Assembly: GCA_902461565.1 (NCBI GenBank)
Contig: CABPYL010000028.1
Location: forward strand, 1 to 41,142
Length of the DNA stretch: 41,142 bases
From: an uncultured Porphyromonadaceae bacterium
GTDB taxonomy: Bacteria > Bacteroidota > Bacteroidia > Bacteroidales > Muribaculaceae
Direction of reading: 5' to 3'
Positions 26,213 to 35,175 of the stretch are shown here, piece by piece. Positions within the stretch are counted from its first letter, which is position 1. Each line of letters opens with the position of its first letter. The position numbers were made by a program, and so were the translations under genes. Below the pieces are notes generated by a model. The model saw only the letters and a list, made by a program, of their open reading frames with translations, was not told the origin of the DNA and searched no databases.

Positions 26213-27549
26213 AAATCATTACCACTCTCGCTTTGCTCACAGCACTGGCAATGCCGACAGCCGCCGGTGCCGCCGAAATAGTAAACCAGTTAGGACGCGA
26301 CACCGAAGTCTGCGACGTTTGTCTGATATATTCCGGCGCTGCACGCCGCCCCGTATGGGATGAGGAACATCTCACGCCTTATATCACACACGAATATTCC
26401 GACGGTCGCCGCGACTGGTTTTACGACGCTTTCCTTTTCAATGAATTCGACTGGGGCGGATACGTTCTGGCCAACCAGGGCGCTGGTCAGAAACCTGCGC
26501 TCCAGAAACACTGGATTGAATACCTCGATCACTTTTTTGAGGAGGGCCATGACCTCCCCGCTCTCGATGCCGCCATCGGAAAATTCAAGGAAGAACTCGG
26601 CGAACCGCGAATGCGCCACAAGGTGATTATCGGCCTTGCCGCGCCGGCAAAGGACGGCACCGGCAGTTCCACCGTATGGAAAGACATCAACTGGGGTTCA
26701 ATAGACGGTACCGCCATGAACTTCGCACGCAAATCGCACAGGCAGCAGGCCGCCACCTGGTTTGTAGACCAGGTGATCGACCGTTTCGAAAAAGCTGATT
26801 TCAAGAACATAGACCTCGCCGGTTTCTACTGGATCGAAGAATCGCTATACTCTAACGGCGATATCATTGCAGCCATAAACGTACACATCCATCAAAAAGG
26901 TTATCGCGCCTACTGGATACCCTACTGGGACAACAACGACCGCTACGCCACCGAGTGGAAATCCATGTACCGATTCGATATGGCGTGGCGCCAGCCAAAC
27001 TATTACTTCTATGATGTGAACGGCACCCAGTTGTCTCTCCCGCCTTTCAGCCGTCTGGAAGAATCGATAGAAAACTCAAGGAAATACGGTCTCGGCCTGG
27101 AGCTTGAGTTCGAGACACAGGCTCGCAACAACGGTCTGCATGAAGTTTCGGAAATGTTCCACCAGCGTCTTATCGACTATATAGACGAATTCGAACGCCT
27201 CGGCGTATGGGATGACGGAGGCGTAGCCCACTACAGCGGCACGCAGGGATTCTACCACATGCACACAAGCACCGATGCCGTGAACCATGCCACAATAGAC
27301 CGTCTTGCATCGTTGGTGGCCAAACGTCAGGAACAGTTCGCTGGCGTGGAAGCGCCGGTTGCCGACAATCTGCCTTTCGCATACGCCGGCCCGGGCGAGA
27401 TCTTCATAACGTCCGACGCTCCTAACGCCGTATGCTACAACACCTCCGGCATTGCCATTCACACAGGCACAGGCCGTTTTACATGCCCCGCCGGCATGTA
27501 TATCGTTACCGACGGACAGGGGCGTTCAACCAAACTGATTGTAAAATAA
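26209..27549 (+). CDS. DUF4855-like secreted protein with sorting tail, candidate glycoside hydrolase
   Basis: Exported protein of 446 residues (signal peptide ending near AAGAAE) whose ATG overlaps the GH3-SGNH stop. Its body (about 35-375) is one copy of a module that recurs twice in the next protein. Landmarks are CLIYSGAARRPVW, YSDGRRDWFYDAFLF, DLAGFYWIEESLYSNG, YRAYWIPYW, ELEFETQA and VAHYSGTQG. A TIM-barrel-like pattern with Glu211 in FYWIEE and Glu298/Glu300 in ELEFE as a possible catalytic pair is my inference. The last 53 residues are a sorting tail (CYNTSG, then CPAGMYIVTDG and LIVK) nearly identical to that of the gene at 29752. The DUF4855 label is from recognition of the pattern; biochemical function unknown. 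Confidence 0.7.
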   Translation: MKIITTLALLTALAMPTAAGAAEIVNQLGRDTEVCDVCLIYSGAARRPVWDEEHLTPYITHEYSDGRRDWFYDAFLFNEFDWGGYVLANQGAGQKPALQKHWIEYLDHFFEEGHDLPALDAAIGKFKEELGEPRMRHKVIIGLAAPAKDGTGSSTVWKDINWGSIDGTAMNFARKSHRQQAATWFVDQVIDRFEKADFKNIDLAGFYWIEESLYSNGDIIAAINVHIHQKGYRAYWIPYWDNNDRYATEWKSMYRFDMAWRQPNYYFYDVNGTQLSLPPFSRLEESIENSRKYGLGLELEFETQARNNGLHEVSEMFHQRLIDYIDEFERLGVWDDGGVAHYSGTQGFYHMHTSTDAVNHATIDRLASLVAKRQEQFAGVEAPVADNLPFAYAGPGEIFITSDAPNAVCYNTSGIAIHTGTGRFTCPAGMYIVTDGQGRSTKLIVK

Positions 27550-27562
27550 GCCGAAAAAAATC

Positions 27563-29674
27563 ATGAAAATAGCTTCACTGCTCGCCACCATGCTGCTGTG
27601 CGCAGGCTCAGCACTAACATCACACGCCTCCTGGAACCAGCCTGGCCAATACGGCAAAGATATCTCAAGCGACATGGCTCTGATATATGCAGGAGGAACC
27701 CAGCGTCCCGACTGGACTCCGGAGGAACTTGAGCCATACGTAGTGCATACCTACGCCGACGGCCATCAGGACTGGCTGTTCGACTCCTTCCTATTTCTGG
27801 AGTTCAACAGCGGCAAGACCAATGTGGCCTTCGGCAACGGAAACGGCAAGACTGGCGCCACCCGCACAGATCTTGAATGGCTCATGGATCGCCAGTTCGC
27901 CAAGGGTCGCTGCCTCGACGCTCTCGACAGCATAATAGGCATTTATAAAGAAAAAATCGGAGAACCGCGCTTGCGCCACAAGGTTGTGCTCGGCATCGCA
28001 TGCCCGGTTAAGGCACAGCGCAACTGGGGCATCTACGGCTCCATGCATCTGGATATGAACAGCGCCAAGCACCGCGAATATGCCGCTCTGTGGTCTGTGG
28101 AACAGCTTATAAAGCGCTTCAACGAAGCAAACTACGACAACATCGACCTTGCAGGCTTCTACTGGACCGAAGAGGCGCTCTACACAAACGGCGAGATCGT
28201 GCCCGTTGTGAACGACTACATATATCGCCGCAACTATATTTCGTACTGGATACCGTATTTCAGTGAAAATCCGCACAAATATAAATGGCGCGACTACGGT
28301 TTCGACGTAGCTTATCTCCAGCCCAACTATTTCTTTGACAGAAGCATTCCCCGCTCGCGCCTGAAACAAGCCTGCAAGGAAGCCAAAGCCAACGGAATGG
28401 CCGTGGAATTCGAGTTTGAGACCCAGGGCAAGAGCAAGGCACAGCACGGCATAGAGGACAGCTATTACACCCGTCTGATAGACTACATCGATGCTTTCGA
28501 GAAGAACGGGGTATTCAAGGAATCGTCTGTCGCGTGGTACTCCGGCACCAAAGGCTTCCTGGACATGGCACGCAGCACCGACCCTATGGATCATAAGGCG
28601 ATGGACCGCATCGCCGATATCGTGGCAAAACGTCAGAAAGCAAAGATGGAGCAGATGCCATACCCGGTCAATCAGATACGCGATCTCGCGCTGATATATC
28701 AGGGCGCTTCCTACCGTCTGCCGTGGACAAAAGACAATTTTGTGCCATACGTTACCCACACCTTTGCCGACGGGACTACCGAATGGCTCTACGACGGCTA
28801 TCTGTTCCTTGACTTCGGCGACGGTGGAGGTGCATATTTCACACCGCGCGCCGGATATGAAGGCGCCAGGAAAAAAGACTGGGAATGGTATCTCGGACGT
28901 CTTTTCGAAAAAGGCAAATCCTTGGATGCGCTGGATAAGTGCATCGACGAACAGAAACAGAAAATCGGCGATCCCGGTTTCAGACATAAAATCGTGCTTA
29001 CCATGCTCACACCCATCAAAGGGCTGAAGGAGTGGGGAGAAGTCGACGGGCGTATGCTCGATTTCAACAACGAAGCCGACATGCTCGCCGCATCCGACTG
29101 GTTCATAAACCGGCTTATCGAAGGTTTCGAGGCCGGTAATTACAAGAACCTCGAACTTACAGGCATATACTGGCTCGACGAGGACCTGTGCCATACCGGC
29201 GACTTCTCCGGCAAGGTTGGCGACCTTGTTCACAAGCACGGTCTGGAATACATCTGGATTCCGTATTTCAAAAGCCGCGGCTACATGACGTGGAAAGATA
29301 TGGGCTTCGACATAGCCTATATGCAGCCCAACTATTTCTTTCACGAAATGAACGAAAAACGCCTTGACGAGGCATGTGATTTCGCACGCCGTTTCGGTCT
29401 GGCGATGGAATTCGAAGCCGACGGCGACGCCCTTTCGCAAAAGCCTGAATCCAAGGCCGACAAGATGGACGCATACGTGGAAGCCTTCGAACGCAACGGC
29501 GTATGGAACAACTGCGCCGTGGCACACTACACCGGCAGCAATCTGCTTGTCGATTTCGTGCGCAATCCCTCTCCCGAGAATCAAGCTGTGGCCGACCGTT
29601 ACTGCCGCAAAATAGTAGACCGCCAGAAAAACGCGCGGCTCACCCCCAAAGGAAACAGAAAAAAGAATAAGTGA
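27563..29674 (+). CDS. Tandem double DUF4855-like protein, candidate two-site hydrolase
   Basis: Exported 703-residue protein (signal peptide ending near LTSHAS) with two full copies of the preceding gene's module, about 30-365 and 370-690. Copy one has MALIYAGGTQRPDW, DLAGFYWTEEALYTNG (Glu203, Glu204) and VEFEFETQG. Copy two has LALIYQGASYRLPW, LTGIYWLDEDLCHTG (Asp539, Glu540) and MEFEADG. The second acidic residue of the FYWxEE motif is Glu in all three modules, while the first becomes Asp in copy two. ExE in the later motif is also conserved. Unlike its neighbour it ends in a basic tail (KGNRKKNK) with no sorting domain, so it may stay periplasmic. It starts 13 bases after the previous stop. 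Confidence 0.7.
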   Translation: MKIASLLATMLLCAGSALTSHASWNQPGQYGKDISSDMALIYAGGTQRPDWTPEELEPYVVHTYADGHQDWLFDSFLFLEFNSGKTNVAFGNGNGKTGATRTDLEWLMDRQFAKGRCLDALDSIIGIYKEKIGEPRLRHKVVLGIACPVKAQRNWGIYGSMHLDMNSAKHREYAALWSVEQLIKRFNEANYDNIDLAGFYWTEEALYTNGEIVPVVNDYIYRRNYISYWIPYFSENPHKYKWRDYGFDVAYLQPNYFFDRSIPRSRLKQACKEAKANGMAVEFEFETQGKSKAQHGIEDSYYTRLIDYIDAFEKNGVFKESSVAWYSGTKGFLDMARSTDPMDHKAMDRIADIVAKRQKAKMEQMPYPVNQIRDLALIYQGASYRLPWTKDNFVPYVTHTFADGTTEWLYDGYLFLDFGDGGGAYFTPRAGYEGARKKDWEWYLGRLFEKGKSLDALDKCIDEQKQKIGDPGFRHKIVLTMLTPIKGLKEWGEVDGRMLDFNNEADMLAASDWFINRLIEGFEAGNYKNLELTGIYWLDEDLCHTGDFSGKVGDLVHKHGLEYIWIPYFKSRGYMTWKDMGFDIAYMQPNYFFHEMNEKRLDEACDFARRFGLAMEFEADGDALSQKPESKADKMDAYVEAFERNGVWNNCAVAHYTGSNLLVDFVRNPSPENQAVADRYCRKIVDRQKNARLTPKGNRKKNK

Positions 29675-29751
29675 GGAATTAACTTATTGCAAAAATATTT
29701 TTCTTTCTATTACGTTATATACGAATAACTCAAATACATAAAAAGAAAAAA

Positions 29752-30942
29752 ATGAAACGACGCGCATTCCTTATTCCCTTTGCAGCCCTTGCGGCACTCT
29801 CATTGTCTGCCGCTTCGGTTGTGAGCAACGGCAGAGGTTTGTTGTCGTACAGCGAGAATCTGCCGAACGGCGACACCATACGCATCAACTTCACCCGCTG
29901 TATGGCCAACAAGCTTTTCACATTTAGCGATGTATGGCTCAACGGCAAGCAACTAAACCACACCGAATCCGATAACATAGGTCCTTTCGGTATCCCGGGA
30001 AAAGGCTGGAGCGGCGGTAACCATCTGAACAACGACATGCGCTCGGCACACCATGACAGCGTTCGCGTAAGCATTGACGGCGTTCCCTTCGACATTACCA
30101 AAGCCGGACGCGCAGAAGGTACAGTGCTGACAGTGGTAGCATTCAATACCCTTCTCGTTCCCGCAGAAACTGCCGTTTTCGCGCAGGAAAAAATCGTGTA
30201 TAACGTATCCGGGAACAGTATCGAAGTGAACGGATACCATACATTCATGAACGAGGAAGCGCTCACCGTGAATCCGTACTACGGCATGCAGTCTATGGCT
30301 ATCGGTGAGACGGAAATCCTTACACCGGGCGGCGCATACAGCACCTGGACGCCAATAAAGGATGTGGACCGGTTCACAAAAGGCAGCGCACCCGCCTTCT
30401 GCCTTTTCGTAGAGCATCTGCCATACGGATATCAGGCCGCATGGATGGACCCGACTGTCGACCTCGGCGACAGGCATATGGTTGACAGCGGCGATGTGGT
30501 ATTCATCGGCAACTCGTGGAATAAATCGTATCACAAGCTTATAGGCAACCGGAGCGTAAAGAATGGCGACAGCACCGAGTGGCACGGCGTATATACCTGG
30601 TTCGAAGAGCCGCTGACCGACAATGCCCGCGGCGGAGACGGAAGCTATTCATACACAGGGTTTATAAAGGGTACGCCCGTTGTATTCAACGCCGAACCGT
30701 CTGGAACGGTTAATGTAGACAGTGTTCCATTAAGTGTCGACAATACCACTATTACACCCAAAACACCCTTCGCATATTCAGGTAAAGGCGAAGTTATCAT
30801 AACTTCCGACGCTCCCGATGCCGTATGCTACAACATTTCAGGAAAAACCATTCATACCGGGACCGGGCGCTTCAGCTGTCCCGCAGGACTGTATATCGTT
30901 ACCGACGGCGTAGGCTGCTCCACAAAATTAATTGTAAAATAA
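29752..30942 (+). CDS. Secreted protein of unknown family with T9SS-type sorting tail
   Basis: I do not recognise the main domain of this 396-residue protein. It has a signal peptide (MKRRAFLIPFAALAALSLSA). The body of about 310 residues looks beta-sandwich-like, with many alternating strands and conserved-looking IGPFGIPGKGWSGGNH, NPYYGMQSMAIGETE and WMDPTVDLGDRHMV. Residues 344-396 are a sorting tail with 42 of 53 residues identical to the tail of the DUF4855-like protein at 26209. Genes around it in the PUL suggest carbohydrate binding or cleavage, perhaps a lyase-like or carbohydrate-binding beta-sandwich. An AT-rich gap of 77 bases precedes it, and the EEP gene follows after 6 bases. Confidence 0.7.
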   Translation: MKRRAFLIPFAALAALSLSAASVVSNGRGLLSYSENLPNGDTIRINFTRCMANKLFTFSDVWLNGKQLNHTESDNIGPFGIPGKGWSGGNHLNNDMRSAHHDSVRVSIDGVPFDITKAGRAEGTVLTVVAFNTLLVPAETAVFAQEKIVYNVSGNSIEVNGYHTFMNEEALTVNPYYGMQSMAIGETEILTPGGAYSTWTPIKDVDRFTKGSAPAFCLFVEHLPYGYQAAWMDPTVDLGDRHMVDSGDVVFIGNSWNKSYHKLIGNRSVKNGDSTEWHGVYTWFEEPLTDNARGGDGSYSYTGFIKGTPVVFNAEPSGTVNVDSVPLSVDNTTITPKTPFAYSGKGEVIITSDAPDAVCYNISGKTIHTGTGRFSCPAGLYIVTDGVGCSTKLIVK

Positions 30943-30948
30943 AGAATA

Positions 30949-31803
30949 ATGAAACGACGCAGGTTTCTAATCTATTTTACAGCAGCAGTTCTGTCGCTGT
31001 CCGCCGCAACTACGGAGAGCGACGGCACACTCTCCGAATCCGACACCGCCTCGTCTATTGTCAACTCGGAACAAGCCTTTCCTGAACGCAGATTCAAGAT
31101 AATGAGCTACAACCTCCGTTTCGGAGAGCGCGCGTCTATGGACGAACTGGCCGAAATAATTAAGGCCGAGAATCCCGATTTTGTATCGCTGCAGGAAGTC
31201 GACGTCAATGCAGGCCGTACAGCCGCAGGCAAAAACCGGGGGCTGAACTACATAAACGAGCTGGCACAAAAGACCGGCATGTTCGGTTATTTCGGGCGAG
31301 CTATCGACTTTGCCGGAGGATACTACGGCATAGGCATACTGTCGCGCATTCCTGCGAAAGACATACAGACCGTACCGCTGCCGAACCCCGGGAACGCGGA
31401 AGCTCGCGTTATGCTGAAAGGAACATTCCTTATCGACGGCAAGCAGCCGTTTGTATTCGCATCCACACATCTCGATTTCACCGACCTGAACACAACCGAA
31501 CTACAGGCACGCTATCTGCTGCCGCGCCTCACCGCTGATGGAATCCCCGCAATAATAGGCGGGGATTTCAACGCAACACCCGCCGATGCCGCAGTCCGCT
31601 TCATGGCCGAAAACGGCGCAACATTGTCCGGTAGCAATCCGACATTTCCCTCCGATGTGCCTCGCTCCAAAATAGACCATCTGTTCGGCTTTCCTGACAA
31701 TGCTTTCATTCTTGAAGAGACTCACGAAGGCCCCACAGACAAAGATGCCCCATCCGACCATCTGCCAATCATATCCACAGTTATTCTTAAATCCCTGAAA
31801 TGA
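30949..31803 (+). CDS. Exported endonuclease/exonuclease/phosphatase (EEP) family protein
   Basis: Metal-dependent phosphoesterase of 284 residues with an N-terminal signal (MKRRRFLIYFTAAVLSLSAA). All EEP active-site blocks are present: MSYNLR (Asn), LQEVD (metal-binding Glu), STHLD (His), GGDFNATP (Asp/Asn), SKIDHLF, and the final SDHLPI (Asp-His pair). The family includes nucleases, sphingomyelinases and sugar- or lipid-phosphate phosphatases; the substrate cannot be told. Encoded 6 bases after the unrecognised secreted protein and overlapping the GH36 start by four bases, it is part of the glycan operon. A phosphate-decorated glycan, nucleic acid or glycolipid head group could be its target. 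Confidence 0.88.
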   Translation: MKRRRFLIYFTAAVLSLSAATTESDGTLSESDTASSIVNSEQAFPERRFKIMSYNLRFGERASMDELAEIIKAENPDFVSLQEVDVNAGRTAAGKNRGLNYINELAQKTGMFGYFGRAIDFAGGYYGIGILSRIPAKDIQTVPLPNPGNAEARVMLKGTFLIDGKQPFVFASTHLDFTDLNTTELQARYLLPRLTADGIPAIIGGDFNATPADAAVRFMAENGATLSGSNPTFPSDVPRSKIDHLFGFPDNAFILEETHEGPTDKDAPSDHLPIISTVILKSLK

Positions 31804-33995
31804 AAAAGACCATAACATCACTCGTACTTGCCCTCTCGCTGCCATTGTCGGCACAGGTTCATGTACAGTCCAGGAACTTGTCGTTGTTGCTCGACGCACA
31901 ACCCGGCAAAAAAATAGAATGTGTATACTTCGGCCCCGCACTGCACAAAGGCGATATTCCCTCGGTTATGAAATCGGAGAAACACGTGGACACCTACCCT
32001 GCTTTCGGCATGACGCCGACACAGGAATATGCTTTCGCCGCCACCCACGCCGATGGCAGCATGGCCACGGAAACTGTAGTGGACAAAGTGGAACAGACCC
32101 GCGACGAAGCTGCCGGCACCACACTCACAAGGGTAAAGCTAAAGGATAAGATCTATCCTTTTTTCGTGGATGTATGTTATCTGACATACGACGACAGCGA
32201 TGTTATCGAGACGTGGACAGAATTCAGACACACAGAACGCAAACCCGTTACGCTCACGCGCTTCGCATCGGGATATCTGCCCGTACGCCGCGGCAACACA
32301 TGGCTAAGCCACTTCACCGGAAACTGGGGTAATGAATGTCAGCTGATACAGGAACCCGTAACACCCGGCATCAAGAAAATAACCAACCCCGACGGTGTAC
32401 GCAACGGACATAACGCCCATGCCGAAGTGATGTTCTCGCTCGACGGTAAACCCGACGAACGCACAGGCCGCACAATTGGGGCTGCACTGTGCTACACCGG
32501 CAACTACGATGTTACCGTCAACACCGACGGCACCAACTACATCAAGTTCTTTGCCGGCATTGACCCCGCCAACTCGGCATATACCCTCGAGAAAGGCGAA
32601 AATTTCACCACACCGGTGCTCGCTTTCACATACAGCGACCGCGGTACCTCCGGCGTGAGCCGCAACTTCCACAAATGGGGACGCAGCCACAAAATGATTC
32701 ATGGCGACAAAGAGCGGAAAGTGCTTCTCAACAGCTGGGAAGGAATATATTTCGATATCAACGAACCAGTGCTTAAAGATATGATGCACGACATCGCCGA
32801 CATGGGCGGCGAGCTTTTCGTGCTCGACGACGGCTGGTTCGGCGACAAATATCCCCGCGACAACGACAAACAGGGCCTCGGCGACTGGATGATAGATCGC
32901 CGCAAGCTGCCAAACGGCATTGGCAATCTTATCAAGACCGCCGACAGCCTCGGAATCAAATTCGGCATCTGGATTGAGCCTGAGATGGTGAACGAAAAGA
33001 GTGAACTGTACGCCAAGCATCCCGACTGGGTTATTAAGGCACCCGGACGCGACATAGTTTACGGCCGCGGCGGAGGCCAGATGGTGCTCGACCTGGGCAA
33101 CCCTGCCGTCCAGGACCATGTATTCGGTGTTTTCGACAATCTTATGTCGGAATATCCCGATATCGACTATATCAAATGGGACGCCAACATGTCGGTACGT
33201 AACTTCGGCTCGCAATACCACGACGCGGCACATCAGAGCCGCCTGTACATCGACTATCACCGCGGGCTGGAGAATGTATGGAAACGTATACGCGCCAAAT
33301 ATCCCGACGTAACCATACAGGCATGCGCCGGTGGCGGCGGACGCGTCAGCTGGGGCGTAATGCCATACTTCGACGAATTCTGGGTAAGCGACAACACCGA
33401 CCCCATCCAGCGAATATACATGCAGTGGGGCACGAGCTACTTCTTCCCCGCAATGGCAATGGCACAGCATATCTCGGCTTCGCCCTGCCACTCCACATAT
33501 CGCACGTCACCTTTCAAATACCGCGTGGACGTGGCAATGAGCGGGCGTCTCGGCATTGAGCTGCAACCGAAACAGATGACAGAGTCCGAACGTGAATTCT
33601 GCAAAAAAGCTGTAGAAACATACAACCAGATACGACCCATTGTGCAGCTCGGCGAACAGTACCGCCTCCACTCGCCTTTCGAAGAAGACGGCATAGCCGC
33701 GCTGATGTATGTGGACGAACCCAAAGACCACGCTGTATTCTTCTGGTACAAGACAGAATACATGCACGCCCACCGCTATCCGCGAGTACCTATGGACGGC
33801 CTCGATCCCAACAGGATGTACCGCATCACCGAACTCAACAGAATAGACACGAAACCTCTCAGTTTCGAAGGAAAGGAATACTCCGGAGCCTACCTGATGG
33901 CAAACGGTCTCGACTTCCCCGACCGTCATGTGCTCGACGCCGAGAACCATACCGATTTCCAGTCGCGCATACTGCGGCTGGACGCCGTGAACTGA
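31800..33995 (+). CDS. GH36 alpha-galactosidase, exported
   Basis: Retaining alpha-galactosidase-type enzyme of 731 residues with a signal peptide (ending near LPLSAQ). It removes terminal alpha-galactosyl residues from oligosaccharides or glycans. An N-terminal beta-supersandwich (about 20-300) is followed by the (beta/alpha)8 barrel with LDDGWFGDK, GIWIEPEMV and the nucleophile Asp461 in DYIKWDAN. The acid/base is Asp531 in WVSDNTDPIQR; the 70-residue spacing is usual for GH36. A C-terminal beta domain closes the protein. It is the last gene of the GH3-led block and is followed by a hairpin terminator. Alpha-N-acetylgalactosaminidase activity also occurs in related families, but the motifs favour galactose. 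Confidence 0.93.
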   Translation: MKKTITSLVLALSLPLSAQVHVQSRNLSLLLDAQPGKKIECVYFGPALHKGDIPSVMKSEKHVDTYPAFGMTPTQEYAFAATHADGSMATETVVDKVEQTRDEAAGTTLTRVKLKDKIYPFFVDVCYLTYDDSDVIETWTEFRHTERKPVTLTRFASGYLPVRRGNTWLSHFTGNWGNECQLIQEPVTPGIKKITNPDGVRNGHNAHAEVMFSLDGKPDERTGRTIGAALCYTGNYDVTVNTDGTNYIKFFAGIDPANSAYTLEKGENFTTPVLAFTYSDRGTSGVSRNFHKWGRSHKMIHGDKERKVLLNSWEGIYFDINEPVLKDMMHDIADMGGELFVLDDGWFGDKYPRDNDKQGLGDWMIDRRKLPNGIGNLIKTADSLGIKFGIWIEPEMVNEKSELYAKHPDWVIKAPGRDIVYGRGGGQMVLDLGNPAVQDHVFGVFDNLMSEYPDIDYIKWDANMSVRNFGSQYHDAAHQSRLYIDYHRGLENVWKRIRAKYPDVTIQACAGGGGRVSWGVMPYFDEFWVSDNTDPIQRIYMQWGTSYFFPAMAMAQHISASPCHSTYRTSPFKYRVDVAMSGRLGIELQPKQMTESEREFCKKAVETYNQIRPIVQLGEQYRLHSPFEEDGIAALMYVDEPKDHAVFFWYKTEYMHAHRYPRVPMDGLDPNRMYRITELNRIDTKPLSFEGKEYSGAYLMANGLDFPDRHVLDAENHTDFQSRILRLDAVN

Positions 33996-34025
33996 TACAG
34001 CGAAAGAATAACCGCCAATAGTCCG

Positions 34026-34060
34026 CAGGACCGACGACTCAGGCCATCGGTCCTGTTTTC
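34026..34060 (+). terminator. Terminator at the end of the PUL
   Basis: CAGGACCGA (34026-34034) pairs with TCGGTCCTG (34047-34055), followed by TTTT. It lies 31 bases beyond the GH36 stop. Confidence 0.65.
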
Positions 34061-34120
34061 CGTCGGTATTTTTGGTATGTTTTACCGAAATATTGTGAAG
34101 AAGCATCCATTTTTTATTAA

Positions 34121-34128
34121 TAATTTTG
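34121..34128 (+). promoter_or_regulatory. Possible -7 box of the DUF362-TonB receptor operon
   Basis: TAATTTTG fits TAnnTTTG and lies 27 bases before the ATG at 34155. The upstream TTG (34093-34095) is about 25 bases away, longer than normal, so the promoter may be activator dependent. Confidence 0.4.
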
Positions 34129-34154
34129 CGAACGAAAATTTATATCTGAACGCT

Positions 34155-35168
34155 ATGAGAATTAAAGCATTACCAATCGCAGCACTGTCGCTGCTTCTTA
34201 TGGGCACTGCTTGCGCCAAGTCGCAGGCATCAAACGAAGAAAACGCCTCTGCGGAAACTTCCGCCGACACCGTAGAAACCGCAAAAGTATATTTTACCTC
34301 CGACATTTCTCCCGAGGGCCTGCTCAAGGTATACAAAGCCCTTGGTGTAAATCCAGAAGGAAAAGTTGCCGTAAAGATTTCCACCGGCGAATCGAAAGAA
34401 TCGAATCAGCTCAGCCCGGAACTTATCGCTCCGCTTGTACGCGAGGTTAACGGTACGTTAGTGGAATGCAACACCGCATACAACGGCAGCCGCCGACACA
34501 CTGCCGACCATCTGCGCACAATTCATGAGCATGGCTACGACAGCATCGCCGTTGTAGACATTATGGACGCCGAGGGCGAAATCGACATTCCCGTAAACGA
34601 CAGCACACACCTCCACTTCGACCGAGTAGGCAAAAATCTCGCAAACTACGACTTCCTGATCAATCTGGCACACTTCAAGGGCCATGCGATGGGCGGTTTC
34701 GGCGGTGTTCTCAAGAACCAGAGCATAGGCATCGCCAGCTCCGACGGCAAGGCATACATCCATACCGCCGGCGTCCACGACAAAGCCGAGGACACTTTCG
34801 ATAACCCCAAAGGACAGGACGCTTTCATCGAATCTATGGCAGCTGCCGCTCAGGCAGTACATAACTACTTTGGCGGCAACGTGCTGTATATCGACGTTAT
34901 GAACAACATGTCGGTTGACTGCGACTGTAACGGCCATCCCGAAAAACCGATGATCAAGGACATGGGTATTCTTGCCTCTACGGATCCCGTGGCACTCGAC
35001 AAAGCATGCCTCGACCTCGTGTTCAACCACCAGTCCACTCCCGGCGATGACAGCGCACCCCTTATCGAGCGCATAGAAACACGCCACGGCACCCACATCA
35101 TTCCCTACGCCGAGAAAATCGGTCTGGGTACAACAAATTACGAACTGATAGACATCGACAAGAAGTAA
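34155..35168 (+). CDS. DUF362 domain lipoprotein
   Basis: Lipoprotein of 337 residues; the ATG at 34155 is preferred over one at 34077 because it gives a proper signal with lipobox GTAC (Cys20). The body matches DUF362: VAVKISTGESKESNQLSPEL, GTLVECNTAYNGSRRHTADH, INLAHFKGHAMGGFGGVLKNQSIG and DMGILASTDPVALDKACLDLV. DUF362 proteins often occur with iron-sulfur domains, but no ferredoxin-type cysteine cluster is present here; only DCDCNGHP is cysteine-rich. Function unknown. Its stop is 7 bases before a TonB-dependent receptor gene, so the two proteins probably act together in uptake of a metal, cofactor or glycan. Confidence 0.85.
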   Translation: MRIKALPIAALSLLLMGTACAKSQASNEENASAETSADTVETAKVYFTSDISPEGLLKVYKALGVNPEGKVAVKISTGESKESNQLSPELIAPLVREVNGTLVECNTAYNGSRRHTADHLRTIHEHGYDSIAVVDIMDAEGEIDIPVNDSTHLHFDRVGKNLANYDFLINLAHFKGHAMGGFGGVLKNQSIGIASSDGKAYIHTAGVHDKAEDTFDNPKGQDAFIESMAAAAQAVHNYFGGNVLYIDVMNNMSVDCDCNGHPEKPMIKDMGILASTDPVALDKACLDLVFNHQSTPGDDSAPLIERIETRHGTHIIPYAEKIGLGTTNYELIDIDKK

Positions 35169-35175
35169 AAGGCCG

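Noticed and set aside
27791..29584. Long antisense frame of 597 codons opposite the double DUF4855-like gene
   Set aside because: It is a shadow of codon bias on the real gene; its translation has no domain, and the plus-strand frame has a signal peptide and repeated conserved modules.
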